A stretch of DNA of 11,968 nt, taken from NCBI GenBank assembly GCA_023406225.1, contig JAEXWS010000105.1, positions 1 through 11,968 of the forward strand. Reading direction: 5' to 3'. Under the pieces are notes generated by a model. The model had not been told where the DNA came from. It saw only the letters and a program-made list of their open reading frames with translations, and did not search any database. The position numbers and the translations under genes are program-made. Shown piece after piece: positions 4,984 to 11,630 of this stretch. The first letter of the stretch is position 1, and each line of letters opens with the position of its first letter. Source of the stretch: Bacillota bacterium (lineage in GTDB: Bacteria; Bacillota; Clostridia; Oscillospirales; Oscillospiraceae).

Positions 4984-6156
4984 CTACTTCGCCTCTTCCT
5001 TCTTTTTCAGGCTCCACCGCTTCACCGGCTTTTTCTTCTCGTTTTCCTCCTGGATGCCCTCCAGCACCAGGCGGAAATTGCTCATAAACAGGATGCGCAT
5101 GAAATCCAGCAGCCCGTCCCGGGTCTCCTTGTCCAGGTCCTTCATGGCCTTGACCATGGCCCCCACCGCCTTGAAGCTGTCGGCCTTCAGGTCCGTCAGC
5201 GTCACCGCGCCGGAGGAGCTGAGCACCGTGAACAGGGCGTTCACGAACCGCTCCCGCCGCTCCACGGACATGCCGTGGACCCACTCCCGCAGGGCCAGGT
5301 CGCTGAGATGGGCCTGACGGCTCACCTGGCGCAGGGTGAGGAAGTGGTTCCCCATCACCTGCCAGGAAAAGCCGTCATGCTGGAGAAAGCCCAACTGGTC
5401 GCTGTCCACCACGGCATACTTCTCCTCATGCTCCAGCAGCATCCCCACCACGGAGGACTTGGGCACGATGGAGTAGACCCGGTCCTCGATGCGCTGGTGC
5501 TCCGGCAGGTCCAGGATATCGTCGTGAAAGCCCGGACCGTCGTTGGACCAGACGGCGGATATCCGCCGCTGGACGGCCGCCGGGCAGAACACCCCGGCGT
5601 ACACGGCCAGGTTCCCCCCCTTGGAGTGGCCCCCCAGCCGCAGCTTTTTCCGGGGATACTGCCTGGCCACGCTCTTCACATACCGCACCGCCTTTTTCTG
5701 GGCGGGCACCTCCGGCATGCAGGCCAGGTCGAAATCCTCCTTCCAGCCGGCCAGGGTGTCGTCCGTTCCCCGGAAGGAGAGGTACAAAAGGCCGTCCCCC
5801 GTCTCGGCGGTCAGGGCGGCGAACTGCTCCCCCCGGCCCACGTCCAGAAAATCCACAAAGCAGCTCAGCCGCATATCCCGGAAGCGGACGGAATCCGCCA
5901 TTTTGCGGAGCATGTCCGGGATCTGGTCCGGCACCAGCACGCCCATGTCGATCTTCTCCCCCGCCGGGAACTTGGCGAAAAATTCCTCCGCCGCCTGCCT
6001 CAGGGGCACGCCCGCCCCCTCGCCGGGAGCCGGGACGATGCCTCTGAAGTCCACAAAGGACAGCTCCGCCAGGATCAGGTTATCCACCTCGTTGAAGGGC
6101 GATCGGTCCAGCGACAGGTCGCCGCGCCAGTCCAGATAGTCCAGCAGATTCGCCAT
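4984..6156 (-). CDS. Mbeg1-like alpha/beta hydrolase (DUF2974 family)
   Basis: This 390-residue protein has the lipase-type nucleophile elbow LGGHSKGG with Ser178. It also has an upstream LSFRGTDD segment (127-133), SNDGPGF with Asp206, and LQHDGFSW with His260. These give a plausible Ser-Asp-His triad, with the Asp and His assignments inferred. This layout matches the Mbeg1-like/DUF2974 family common in Clostridia. There is no signal peptide or membrane segment, so the enzyme is probably cytosolic. The C-terminal 100 residues are helical and end in a Lys/Glu-rich tail. The ATG at 6156 follows GGGGAGGA at good spacing. It has its own promoter and terminator, so it is monocistronic. The physiological substrate of the family is unknown; esterase or lipase activity is the family expectation. 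Confidence 0.87.
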   Translation of the reverse strand: MANLLDYLDWRGDLSLDRSPFNEVDNLILAELSFVDFRGIVPAPGEGAGVPLRQAAEEFFAKFPAGEKIDMGVLVPDQIPDMLRKMADSVRFRDMRLSCFVDFLDVGRGEQFAALTAETGDGLLYLSFRGTDDTLAGWKEDFDLACMPEVPAQKKAVRYVKSVARQYPRKKLRLGGHSKGGNLAVYAGVFCPAAVQRRISAVWSNDGPGFHDDILDLPEHQRIEDRVYSIVPKSSVVGMLLEHEEKYAVVDSDQLGFLQHDGFSWQVMGNHFLTLRQVSRQAHLSDLALREWVHGMSVERRERFVNALFTVLSSSGAVTLTDLKADSFKAVGAMVKAMKDLDKETRDGLLDFMRILFMSNFRLVLEGIQEENEKKKPVKRWSLKKKEEAK

Positions 6157-6186
6157 ATGCCGTCCTCCCCATGCAAAGATACGGTT

Positions 6187-6215
6187 ATTATATCCGCTTT
6201 TCGCATCCCATACAA
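6187..6215 (-). promoter_or_regulatory. Sigma-A promoter for the Mbeg1-like gene
   Basis: On the minus strand TTGTAT (6210-6215) and TATAAT (6187-6192) have a 17-base spacer, about 30 bases before the ATG at 6156. Confidence 0.75.
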
Positions 6216-6336
6216 GGGGCGGTGGACGGGCTTTACAGGGAATTCACAGCCTCTCCCCCGGCGCAGCGCGATCCGGCAGGTCTATCCGGGACGGGCCGTT
6301 CATACAATGCACCATCACGACCGAGAGGTGGACGAC

Positions 6337-6951
6337 ATGACGACACTGATGCAAAACGAGGTGCTGCTGGAGGGCACGGCCCTGGAAGCGCCGCAGCTTT
6401 CCCACGAAAACCACGGCACCCGTTTCTACCGCTTTTCCCTTCAGGTCCCCCGCCTGTCCGGGCAGGCGGACGTTCTGCCGGTGCTGCTGCCGGAGGCGCT
6501 GCTGCCCCCGCCGGCGGAGGGCCCGCTGCGGGTCCAGGGCCAGCTCCGCTCCTTCAACAACCGCACCGGCGTCGGCAGCCGCCTGGTGCTGACGGTCTAC
6601 GCCCTGGACATCCAGCCGGGGCTTGGCAAGCCCTGCAACCAGATCAAGCTCTCCGGCGCGCTGTGCAAGCCGCCGGTGTTCCGCCGGACACCCCTGGGCC
6701 GCAGCATCTGCGATCTGATGCTGGCGGTCTCCCGCCGCTACGGCCGGGCGGACTACCTGCCGGTGATCGCCTGGGGACAGCTGGCGGTGCGGGCCGGCCG
6801 GCTCCAGGTGGGAGACGTTTTGTCCATGGAGGGGCGGGTCCAGAGCCGCATTTACCACAAGGTGACCGACAGCGGCACCGAGGAGCGAGTGGCCTATGAG
6901 GTCTCCATGATGCACCTTTTGGAGCTTGCCGAGACTCAGTCCGCCGAGTGA
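6337..6951 (+). CDS. Single-stranded DNA-binding-like protein with two OB-type halves
   Basis: This is a 204-residue protein. Residues 101-175 read as a classic SSB OB-fold: NQIKLSGALCKPPVFRRTPL, ICDLMLAVSRRYGRADYLPV, IAWGQ and VGDVLSMEGRVQSRIY. Residues 5-92 (EVLLEGTALEAPQLS, FYRFSLQVPRLSGQADVLPV, VQGQLRS, LVLTVYAL) look like a second, more diverged OB domain. The C-terminus (LAETQSAE) lacks the acidic DDDIPF-type tip that recruits partners in housekeeping SSBs. The ATG at 6337 follows GAGAGGTGG; the frame stays open upstream but without another good start. A TACAAT at 6303-6308 could be its -10 box, with no convincing -35. Its last 16 bases overlap the end of the convergent MFS gene. A role in ssDNA binding is likely; which process it serves is unknown. 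Confidence 0.82.
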   Translation: MTTLMQNEVLLEGTALEAPQLSHENHGTRFYRFSLQVPRLSGQADVLPVLLPEALLPPPAEGPLRVQGQLRSFNNRTGVGSRLVLTVYALDIQPGLGKPCNQIKLSGALCKPPVFRRTPLGRSICDLMLAVSRRYGRADYLPVIAWGQLAVRAGRLQVGDVLSMEGRVQSRIYHKVTDSGTEERVAYEVSMMHLLELAETQSAE

Positions 6952-8162
6952 GCGATGCGCCGGGCGGACAGGGCGACGGCAAGGGCGGCGCAGGCCGCGC
7001 CCAGCGGCAGCCAGCCCTCCCGTCCCTTCATCGCCTCCAGCAGCGTGCCGTACGCCGCCTGCCCCACCGGCTGGGCGCACATGGAGAGCGTCAGCAGCAG
7101 CGCGACGACCTTGCCCACCAGGGCGGGGGGCGTCCGGGACTGGACAAAGGCCAGCAGCGTCACGGCGAATACGGTGGCGCAGGCCATGACGGCAAAGCCC
7201 GCGGCGGTGATGACGCCGTAGGAGACCGCCGCCGGCGCCGATAGCAGCAGGCAAAGGCCCATGGGGGCCAGCCCCAGGGCGCACAGCAGCAGCGGCGCCC
7301 AGGTGCGGCCCACCGTCATCCGGCGGCCCAGCAGGCCCGTCAGCGCCCCGCCGAACAATCCGCCCGCGGCCAGCAGCGCCTGATTCACGCCGTACCACGC
7401 GTCGCCAAGACCCAGGGTCTGCTTGATGAGCACCGGCAGGCCCACGATCATAAAGGCGCTCAGGAAGAGGTTGAAGGCGCAGACCAGGGCGATGTAGCGA
7501 AGCAGGACCGGCTTTTCCCGCCGGAGAAAGCCCACGCTCTCCCCCAGGTCCGCCCAGACCACCGCCAAAACGCCCCGCTCCATGGGCCGGGGGCTGTGGG
7601 GGATGCGGATAAACAGCTCCATCACCGCCGAGGCGAAAAAGCAGACGGCGGCCGCGGCCAGAACGGGCAGGATGCCGAAGGCCCCGTACACCACGCCGCC
7701 GATCACCGGCCCCAGCAGGCCCGACAGGGCTCCCACCTGGTTGATGACCGCGTTGCCGTCCACCAGCCGCTCCGGGGGGCACAGCAGGGGCAGGCTGGCC
7801 TGAACGGCGGGCTGGTACGCGCCGGAGACGCCGTAAAGCAGCATCAGCGCCCCCACCAGCAGCGGCGCCAGGGGCAGCCTGCCCAGAGCCAGCGCCAGGA
7901 GCACCGTCAGGGCGCAGGTGAAAAAGTCCAGGGCCACCATGATCCGCTGCTTGTTCACCCGGTCCGCCACCACGCCGCCTACCGGCGTGAGCACCACCAT
8001 GGGCGCAAACGCCGCCGCGGAGCACAGGCCGAACAGCGTCCGGGACCCGGTGGCGTCCAGCAGGTACAGCGGCAGGGCAAACCGAAGGACGGCGTTTCCG
8101 AAGAGGGAGACGATCTGCCCGATCACCACCAGGATGAAATCCCTTGAAAAACGGTTTTTCAT
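6936..8162 (-). CDS. MFS transporter, drug-efflux type
   Basis: This 408-residue protein has about twelve hydrophobic segments. The MFS motif A lies between helices 2 and 3 (GGVVADRVNKQR, residues 62-73). It resembles macrolide/multidrug MFS exporters of Firmicutes, which expel hydrophobic compounds using the proton gradient; substrate unknown. The ATG overlaps the stop of the 38-residue ORF upstream as ATGA. Its own AGGAGGGA binding site lies 8 bases before the start, inside that ORF, so translation is probably coupled. It belongs to a minus-strand cluster with a TetR repressor and an ABC exporter. The 3' end runs 16 bases into the SSB-like gene on the other strand, leaving no room for a dedicated terminator. 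Confidence 0.88.
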   Translation of the reverse strand: MKNRFSRDFILVVIGQIVSLFGNAVLRFALPLYLLDATGSRTLFGLCSAAAFAPMVVLTPVGGVVADRVNKQRIMVALDFFTCALTVLLALALGRLPLAPLLVGALMLLYGVSGAYQPAVQASLPLLCPPERLVDGNAVINQVGALSGLLGPVIGGVVYGAFGILPVLAAAAVCFFASAVMELFIRIPHSPRPMERGVLAVVWADLGESVGFLRREKPVLLRYIALVCAFNLFLSAFMIVGLPVLIKQTLGLGDAWYGVNQALLAAGGLFGGALTGLLGRRMTVGRTWAPLLLCALGLAPMGLCLLLSAPAAVSYGVITAAGFAVMACATVFAVTLLAFVQSRTPPALVGKVVALLLTLSMCAQPVGQAAYGTLLEAMKGREGWLPLGAACAALAVALSARRIAHSAD

Positions 8163-8275
8163 CTCACGCGTCCCTCCTCTCCCGGGTGGGGCGCCGAGGC
8201 GTCCAGCAGCGCCAGGGCCAGCAAAAACAGGCTCGCGGCCAGGTCCTCTGGGACAGGGTTCCGTGTTCCTTCCAT
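8159..8275 (-). CDS. 38-residue small ORF translationally coupled to the MFS gene
   Basis: The ATG at 8275 has an excellent AAGGAGG site about 6 bases upstream, stronger than many in the window. The product begins MEGTRNPVPEDLAASLFLLA, has a hydrophobic helix at about 11-25 and a charged C-terminus, and its TGA overlaps the MFS ATG. It is the first coding sequence after the TetR-type operator at 8290-8308. It may be a leader ORF that couples translation or a real membrane microprotein. I recognise no family. The strong ribosome binding site and exact overlap make chance less likely. Confidence 0.6.
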   Translation of the reverse strand: MEGTRNPVPEDLAASLFLLALALLDASAPHPGEEGRVR

Positions 8276-8289
8276 GCGATCCTCCTTAT

Positions 8290-8308
8290 CATACAGTTCG
8301 TTGGTATG
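8290..8308. promoter_or_regulatory. TetR-type operator in front of the small ORF/MFS unit
   Basis: CATAC (8290-8294) and GTATG (8304-8308) are inverted with a 9-base spacer. On the minus strand the site reads ACATACCAACG and lies just after a -10-like CATAAT (8313-8318), so a bound repressor would block the start of transcription. It shares most bases with the site at 9831-9849. No convincing -35 is visible. Confidence 0.6.
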
Positions 8309-8322
8309 TAAAATTATGAAAC

Positions 8323-8355
8323 GAAGCTGCCCCATGGGGGCAGTTTTCTTCGCCG
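8323..8355 (-). terminator. Likely terminator after the ABC permease gene
   Basis: Read on the minus strand, CTGCCCC pairs with GGGGCAG around a short loop, and an outer CGAAG/CTTCG stem is separated by an AAAA bulge. It is followed by TTTCATAATTTT. It lies 13 bases beyond the permease stop and before the MFS-unit operator. The T-tail is imperfect, so some read-through is plausible. Confidence 0.5.
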
Positions 8356-8367
8356 TTTGGAGGTCCG

Positions 8368-9093
8368 TCACAGCGCCTCCATGGCCTCCGCCGCGTTTGC
8401 CAATGACCCGCAGGCCAGAAGCGCCGCCGCCAGAAACAGCCCCGTGAAGGCCAGCAGCACTCCGGGGTCCGCCACCGCCACCAGAAGGTTGGAACACAGG
8501 CTGACCAGAAGAAGGGACGTCACCACGGCGGCGGCGGTGGACCGCTTCCAAAATCCCGCCCGGGCGGCCAAAAGCCCCACGGAGGCGGCCAACACGCTCA
8601 TCGGCAGGGCGGAGGCCGCCAGCGCGCCCACATCCCCCGCCGTCAGCGCCTGGGGCAGAAGCCCCAGAGGGACCGCCGCCAGGGCGAAGGCGCAAAAGCA
8701 GCCCAGGGTGGCGGCCAGGCAGGCAACGGCCGTCACGCCGAAAACGAGGCCGCACTTCGCCCAAACCACCGCCCGGCGGGAGGTGGGATAGGACAGCAGC
8801 AGGACCGCCCGGCGGCCCCGGTATTCCCGGGCCACCAGCCTGTCTCCCAAAACGGCGGAGAACACGGAAAAGCACACCATGGACAGCACGGCGTTCATGC
8901 GGATCAGACCCGGCCAGGTCCCCACCAGCTCCAGGTCCGCCGGGTCCAGCGGCTCCCCCTGGCTTGCCGAAACGGCGGGGATCGCCCCCATGAGGGCGTA
9001 TGCGGCCAAAAGGCCCAGGGCGATCCAGCAGGCGGCCCTCCAGTACGGGCGCAGGGACGTGCGGCGCAGCTCCAGCATCATCAACCGTCTCAT
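8368..9093 (-). CDS. ABC-2 type transporter permease
   Basis: This 241-residue protein has about six hydrophobic segments: one after the N-terminal basic stretch (about 21-40), a group through the middle (from about 67 to 190), and a last one near 210-232. LVAREYRGRRAVLLLSYPTS (about 87-106) fits the cytoplasmic coupling region of ABC-2 permeases of the BcrB/NatB kind. The gene overlaps the upstream ATPase gene as ATGA, so the two are translationally coupled and should form one exporter. The substrate is unknown; such pairs usually export peptides, antibiotics or ions. Confidence 0.85.
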   Translation of the reverse strand: MRRLMMLELRRTSLRPYWRAACWIALGLLAAYALMGAIPAVSASQGEPLDPADLELVGTWPGLIRMNAVLSMVCFSVFSAVLGDRLVAREYRGRRAVLLLSYPTSRRAVVWAKCGLVFGVTAVACLAATLGCFCAFALAAVPLGLLPQALTAGDVGALAASALPMSVLAASVGLLAARAGFWKRSTAAAVVTSLLLVSLCSNLLVAVADPGVLLAFTGLFLAAALLACGSLANAAEAMEAL

Positions 9094-9818
9094 TCCGCTT
9101 CTCCTTTCATGCAGGCGATCAGGTGGTCCTCCAGGTCCTCCGGGTGGGCAGACCGCAGCTCCGCCATGGACGCGTCCAGGGCCAGCCGTCCCCTGGACAG
9201 GACCAGCACCCGGTCCGCCGTCTGCTCCACCTCGCCCAGAAGGTGGCTGGACACCAGCAGCGTCATGCCCTCCCGGGCAAGATCCCGCAGCAGCGTCCGC
9301 ATCTCCCGGATGGCGGCGGGGTCCAGGCCGCCCAGCGGCTCGTCCAGCAGCAGGACCCGGGGGCGGTGGACCAGCGCCCGGGCCACCGCCAGCCGCTGGC
9401 GCATCCCCAGGGAAAACCGGCCCACCGGCCGCTCTTTGGCGTCAAGCAGGCCCATCCGCGCCAAAGCGGCGGGAATGTCCCCCTCCGCGCCCATGTACCC
9501 CAGGTGCAGCTCCAGATTCTCCCTGGCGGAGAGATGGTCGTAAAACACCGGCGTCTCGATCAAAAGGCCCAGAACGCCCAAGACCTCCCGGCGGTCCTTC
9601 ACGCTGTCGAAGCCGCAGACGGACGCCCATCCGGCGCTGGGCCGCAGCAGGCCGGACAGCAGCTTTAAAAGGGTGGTCTTTCCCACGCCGTTGACGCCCA
9701 GAACGCCGCACACCTGCCCCGCGGGCACGGAGAACGACAGTCCGGACAGGACCTCCCGCGCTCCGAATACCCGGGTGAGGTCCACCGCCTCCACCGCGGG
9801 ATACGATTTGTTTTCCAT
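9090..9818 (-). CDS. ABC transporter ATP-binding protein (BcrA/NatA-like)
   Basis: This 242-residue protein has all nucleotide-binding motifs: Walker A GVNGVGKTT (41-49), signature FSLGMRQR (135-142), Walker B VLLLDEP (155-161), D-loop GGLDP (163-167) and switch His192 in VSSHLL. The Q-loop position reads IETPVFYDHLSARENL, with Glu in place of the usual Gln, as is common in the bacitracin/lantibiotic-type ATPases. The start MENKSYPAVE at 9818 is preceded by AAAGGAAA. A longer frame to 9926 exists but crosses the operator and the tetR terminator, so I reject it. It energises the permease encoded directly downstream. An operator matching that of the MFS unit lies 12 bases before the start. Confidence 0.92.
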   Translation of the reverse strand: MENKSYPAVEAVDLTRVFGAREVLSGLSFSVPAGQVCGVLGVNGVGKTTLLKLLSGLLRPSAGWASVCGFDSVKDRREVLGVLGLLIETPVFYDHLSARENLELHLGYMGAEGDIPAALARMGLLDAKERPVGRFSLGMRQRLAVARALVHRPRVLLLDEPLGGLDPAAIREMRTLLRDLAREGMTLLVSSHLLGEVEQTADRVLVLSRGRLALDASMAELRSAHPEDLEDHLIACMKGEAE

Positions 9819-9830
9819 AATATTTCCTTT

Positions 9831-9849
9831 CATACATTTGGTTGGTATG
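9831..9849. promoter_or_regulatory. TetR-type operator in front of the ABC transporter operon
   Basis: CATAC (9831-9835) and GTATG (9845-9849) are inverted with a 9-base spacer, exactly as at 8290-8308. The shared plus-strand pattern is CATACA, then TT, then GTTGGTATGTAAA. On the minus strand it follows a weak -10-like CATATT (9852-9857). No good -35 is seen. Confidence 0.6.
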
Positions 9850-9858
9850 TAAATATGT

Positions 9859-9892
9859 AAAAAGGAAGCCGCCCCGACGGGCGGGTCCTTTT
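9859..9892 (-). terminator. Rho-independent terminator of tetR
   Basis: On the minus strand AAAAGGA pairs with TCCTTTT, with an inner CCGCCC/GGGCGG stem around a CGAC-type loop (arms 9860-9874 and 9879-9892). A TTTTT tail ends at 9859. It begins 5 bases after the tetR stop and just precedes the ABC operator, so tetR and the ABC genes are probably separate units with some read-through. Confidence 0.75.
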
Positions 9893-9897
9893 GTTGT

Positions 9898-10551
9898 TCA
9901 GATCCTGCCGAAGGACAGCTTGGCATAGTCCTCCCAGGCGGTCTTCAGCCCCTCGTCCAGCAGGTCCATCCCCATGCTCCGCAGGATCTGGTCGTAGCAG
10001 TCGATGCGACGGCGGGCCTTTTCCGGCGAGGCGGCGTAAATCATGGGGTTCAACCAGAGGTTGGACAGGATGAGCATCGCCTCCCCCAGCTCCTCGGGGT
10101 AATCCGTTTGGACGGACCCGTCCTCCACCGCCTCCCGCATGACGACGCCCACGAACCGGGGCACCACCTCTTCCACGATGTCCCGCAGGATGATGGCGAG
10201 AAAGCGGGTGTTGGACAGGAGGTTGGGGGCCACGGAGTACATCCGCGTCTGGTCGGGGTTGCGGAAGGAGTCCCGGAACATGGCCCGCAGCTTCTCCAGG
10301 CCGTTCAGGGACGGATCGTCCCGGATGGCGGACATCCGCCGCTCGGTCTCCTCCCCCATCCGGTCGGCCAGGGCCACCAAAATGTCCTCCTTGCCCTTGA
10401 AGTGGTGGTAGATGGCTCCCTTGGTCAATCCCCCCAGCTGGTCCGTGATGTCCTGAAGGGTGGTGTGCTCATAGCCCTTCTCCAAAAACAGCCGCATGGA
10501 CACGGACAAGATCTTCTCCACCGTCTCCTCTGGATATTTGTTTCTGGCCAT
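9898..10551 (-). CDS. TetR/AcrR family transcriptional repressor
   Basis: This is a 217-residue protein. The N-terminal DNA-binding domain is clear: EKILSVSMRLFLEKGYEHTT, then the helix-turn-helix DITDQLGGLTKGAIYHHF (about 34-51) followed by KGKEDI. The remaining helical part (about 70-205) would be the ligand-binding and dimerisation domain and is variable, so the inducer cannot be predicted. The ATG at 10551 follows AGGAGGGGG. A perfect 8-bp-arm palindrome overlies its own promoter, and related sites precede the ABC and MFS units. It therefore probably represses itself and both exporters until an exported compound binds (inference). Confidence 0.93.
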   Translation of the reverse strand: MARNKYPEETVEKILSVSMRLFLEKGYEHTTLQDITDQLGGLTKGAIYHHFKGKEDILVALADRMGEETERRMSAIRDDPSLNGLEKLRAMFRDSFRNPDQTRMYSVAPNLLSNTRFLAIILRDIVEEVVPRFVGVVMREAVEDGSVQTDYPEELGEAMLILSNLWLNPMIYAASPEKARRRIDCYDQILRSMGMDLLDEGLKTAWEDYAKLSFGRI

Positions 10552-10568
10552 GGGACCCCCTCCTTCAT

Positions 10569-10589
10569 ATACATACGTTTAGTATGTAT
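10569..10589. promoter_or_regulatory. TetR operator palindrome in the tetR promoter
   Basis: ATACATAC (10569-10576) and GTATGTAT (10582-10589) are perfect inverted repeats around GTTTA. The site overlaps the end of the tetR -10 box and the expected transcription start, which suits autorepression. The inner CATAC/GTATG halves recur, with a wider spacer, in front of the ABC and MFS units. Confidence 0.78.
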
Positions 10590-10616
10590 CTTACAATACC
10601 AGCCCCCGCTTGTCAA
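10588..10616 (-). promoter_or_regulatory. Sigma-A promoter for tetR
   Basis: On the minus strand a perfect TTGACA (10611-10616) is followed after 17 bases by TAAGAT (10588-10593). The operator palindrome overlaps the downstream edge. Confidence 0.82.
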
Positions 10617-10718
10617 GGGAGTGTTTCCGAACTGTCATTTTTGTTATGGATTTGCTGTGGAATTTCCAAAGGGACGTGGTACAGTGGAAAAACAGCGATG
10701 AAAAAGGAGTTGGTCTTT

Positions 10719-11630
10719 ATGAAACGGATGCTGTGCGCCGCGCTGGCGCTGGTGTTTTTCCTGTCCGCCTGCGGACAGGAACCCGCCCCCCAGGTCCCCG
10801 CAGGGCCTCAGGAGGGCCAATTTGTCTTTACCCGGGAAAACTTTCCCCGGCTCAACGGCTCCACCTCCACCGTGCCCCTTGGGCAGGCGGTGGCCAGCGT
10901 GCTGCTGGGCGAGAGCCGGGAGGAGGTCTCCGACCTGGTCCGCTTCTCCAAAACCACCCAGTCCTACCGGGAGCTGATGCGGGGCGGCGCGGACCTGCTC
11001 ATCGCCGCGGAGCCGGCGGAGACCATCTGGCAGGAGAAGGCGCAGCAGGGCTTTGACTGGGAGATGGAGCCCTTCGCCGTGGACGGCCTGGTGTTCCTGG
11101 TGAACGCGGACAACCCGGTGGACAGCCTCACCGCCGAGCAGGTCCAAAAGATCTACACCGGCGAGATCACCAACTGGTCGGAGGTGGGCGGCGCGGATCT
11201 GGAGATCGTGCCCTTCCAGCGCAACGCCGAGGCGGGCAGCCAGACCGCCATGGTGAAGCTGGTGATGGACGGCCTGCCCCTGATGGACCCGCCTGCGGAC
11301 TATGTCCGGGGCGAGATGGGGGACCTGATCCGGGCGGTGGCCTCCTATGACGGCTCCGCCGCCGCCATCGGCTACACGGTCTATTACTACGCCAACGACA
11401 TGCAGATGGCGGACGGGCTGAAGATCCTCTCCATCGACGGCGTATCCCCCGGCGCGGACACCATCCGCAGCGGGGCCTATCCCTTCCTGAACAACTACTA
11501 CGCCGTCATTCCCGCGGGTCTTCCCGAGGACGACCCCGCCCGGGTGCTGTTCGACTGGCTGCTGGGGGACGAGGGGCAGCGGCTGGCGGCCCACGAGGGC
11601 TACGTGTCCGTAAAGGCGGTGGCGGAATGA
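10719..11630 (+). CDS. PstS-like substrate-binding lipoprotein (phosphate-binding type)
   Basis: This is a 303-residue lipoprotein. The signal peptide starts MKRMLCAALALVFFLSAC, with lipobox LSAC and Cys18. The mature part follows the PBP-like fold of PstS: NGSTSTVPLGQAV (46-58) as the N-terminal ligand loop, DLLIAAEPAE, VDGLVFLVNADNPVDSLT, IYTGEITNWSEVGG (145-158), and SQTAM (174-178) where family members have a phosphate-contacting Ser/Thr loop. The start at 10719 has AAAAAGGAG 9 bases upstream; an in-frame ATG at 10698 lacks a site. It is divergent from tetR. No pstC, pstA or pstB is seen in the window, and it overlaps another lipoprotein gene, so it may bind phosphate or another anion for sensing. 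No strong promoter found. Confidence 0.85.
   Translation: MKRMLCAALALVFFLSACGQEPAPQVPAGPQEGQFVFTRENFPRLNGSTSTVPLGQAVASVLLGESREEVSDLVRFSKTTQSYRELMRGGADLLIAAEPAETIWQEKAQQGFDWEMEPFAVDGLVFLVNADNPVDSLTAEQVQKIYTGEITNWSEVGGADLEIVPFQRNAEAGSQTAMVKLVMDGLPLMDPPADYVRGEMGDLIRAVASYDGSAAAIGYTVYYYANDMQMADGLKILSIDGVSPGADTIRSGAYPFLNNYYAVIPAGLPEDDPARVLFDWLLGDEGQRLAAHEGYVSVKAVAE

Noticed and set aside
5275..6336. Upstream extension of the SSB-like reading frame
   Set aside because: It is antisense to the Mbeg1-like gene; the ATG at 6337 with GAGAGGTGG is the supported start.
6244..8025. 593-codon minus-strand frame
   Set aside because: It overlaps the MFS and SSB-like genes in another frame, with Gly/Ala/Arg-rich composition and no domain.
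9819..9926. N-terminal extension of the ABC ATPase
   Set aside because: It would cross the tetR terminator and the operator and overlap the tetR 3' end; the family starts at about MENKSYPAVE.
10658..10668. Short palindrome TGGAATTTCCA before the PstS-like gene, and TACAGT at 10680 as a -10 box
   Set aside because: Only 11 bases, with no second copy, and no -35 at a sensible distance; too weak to call an operator or promoter.
10644..11594. 316-codon minus-strand frame
   Set aside because: Antisense shadow of the PstS-like gene; His/Gly/Val-rich with no motif.
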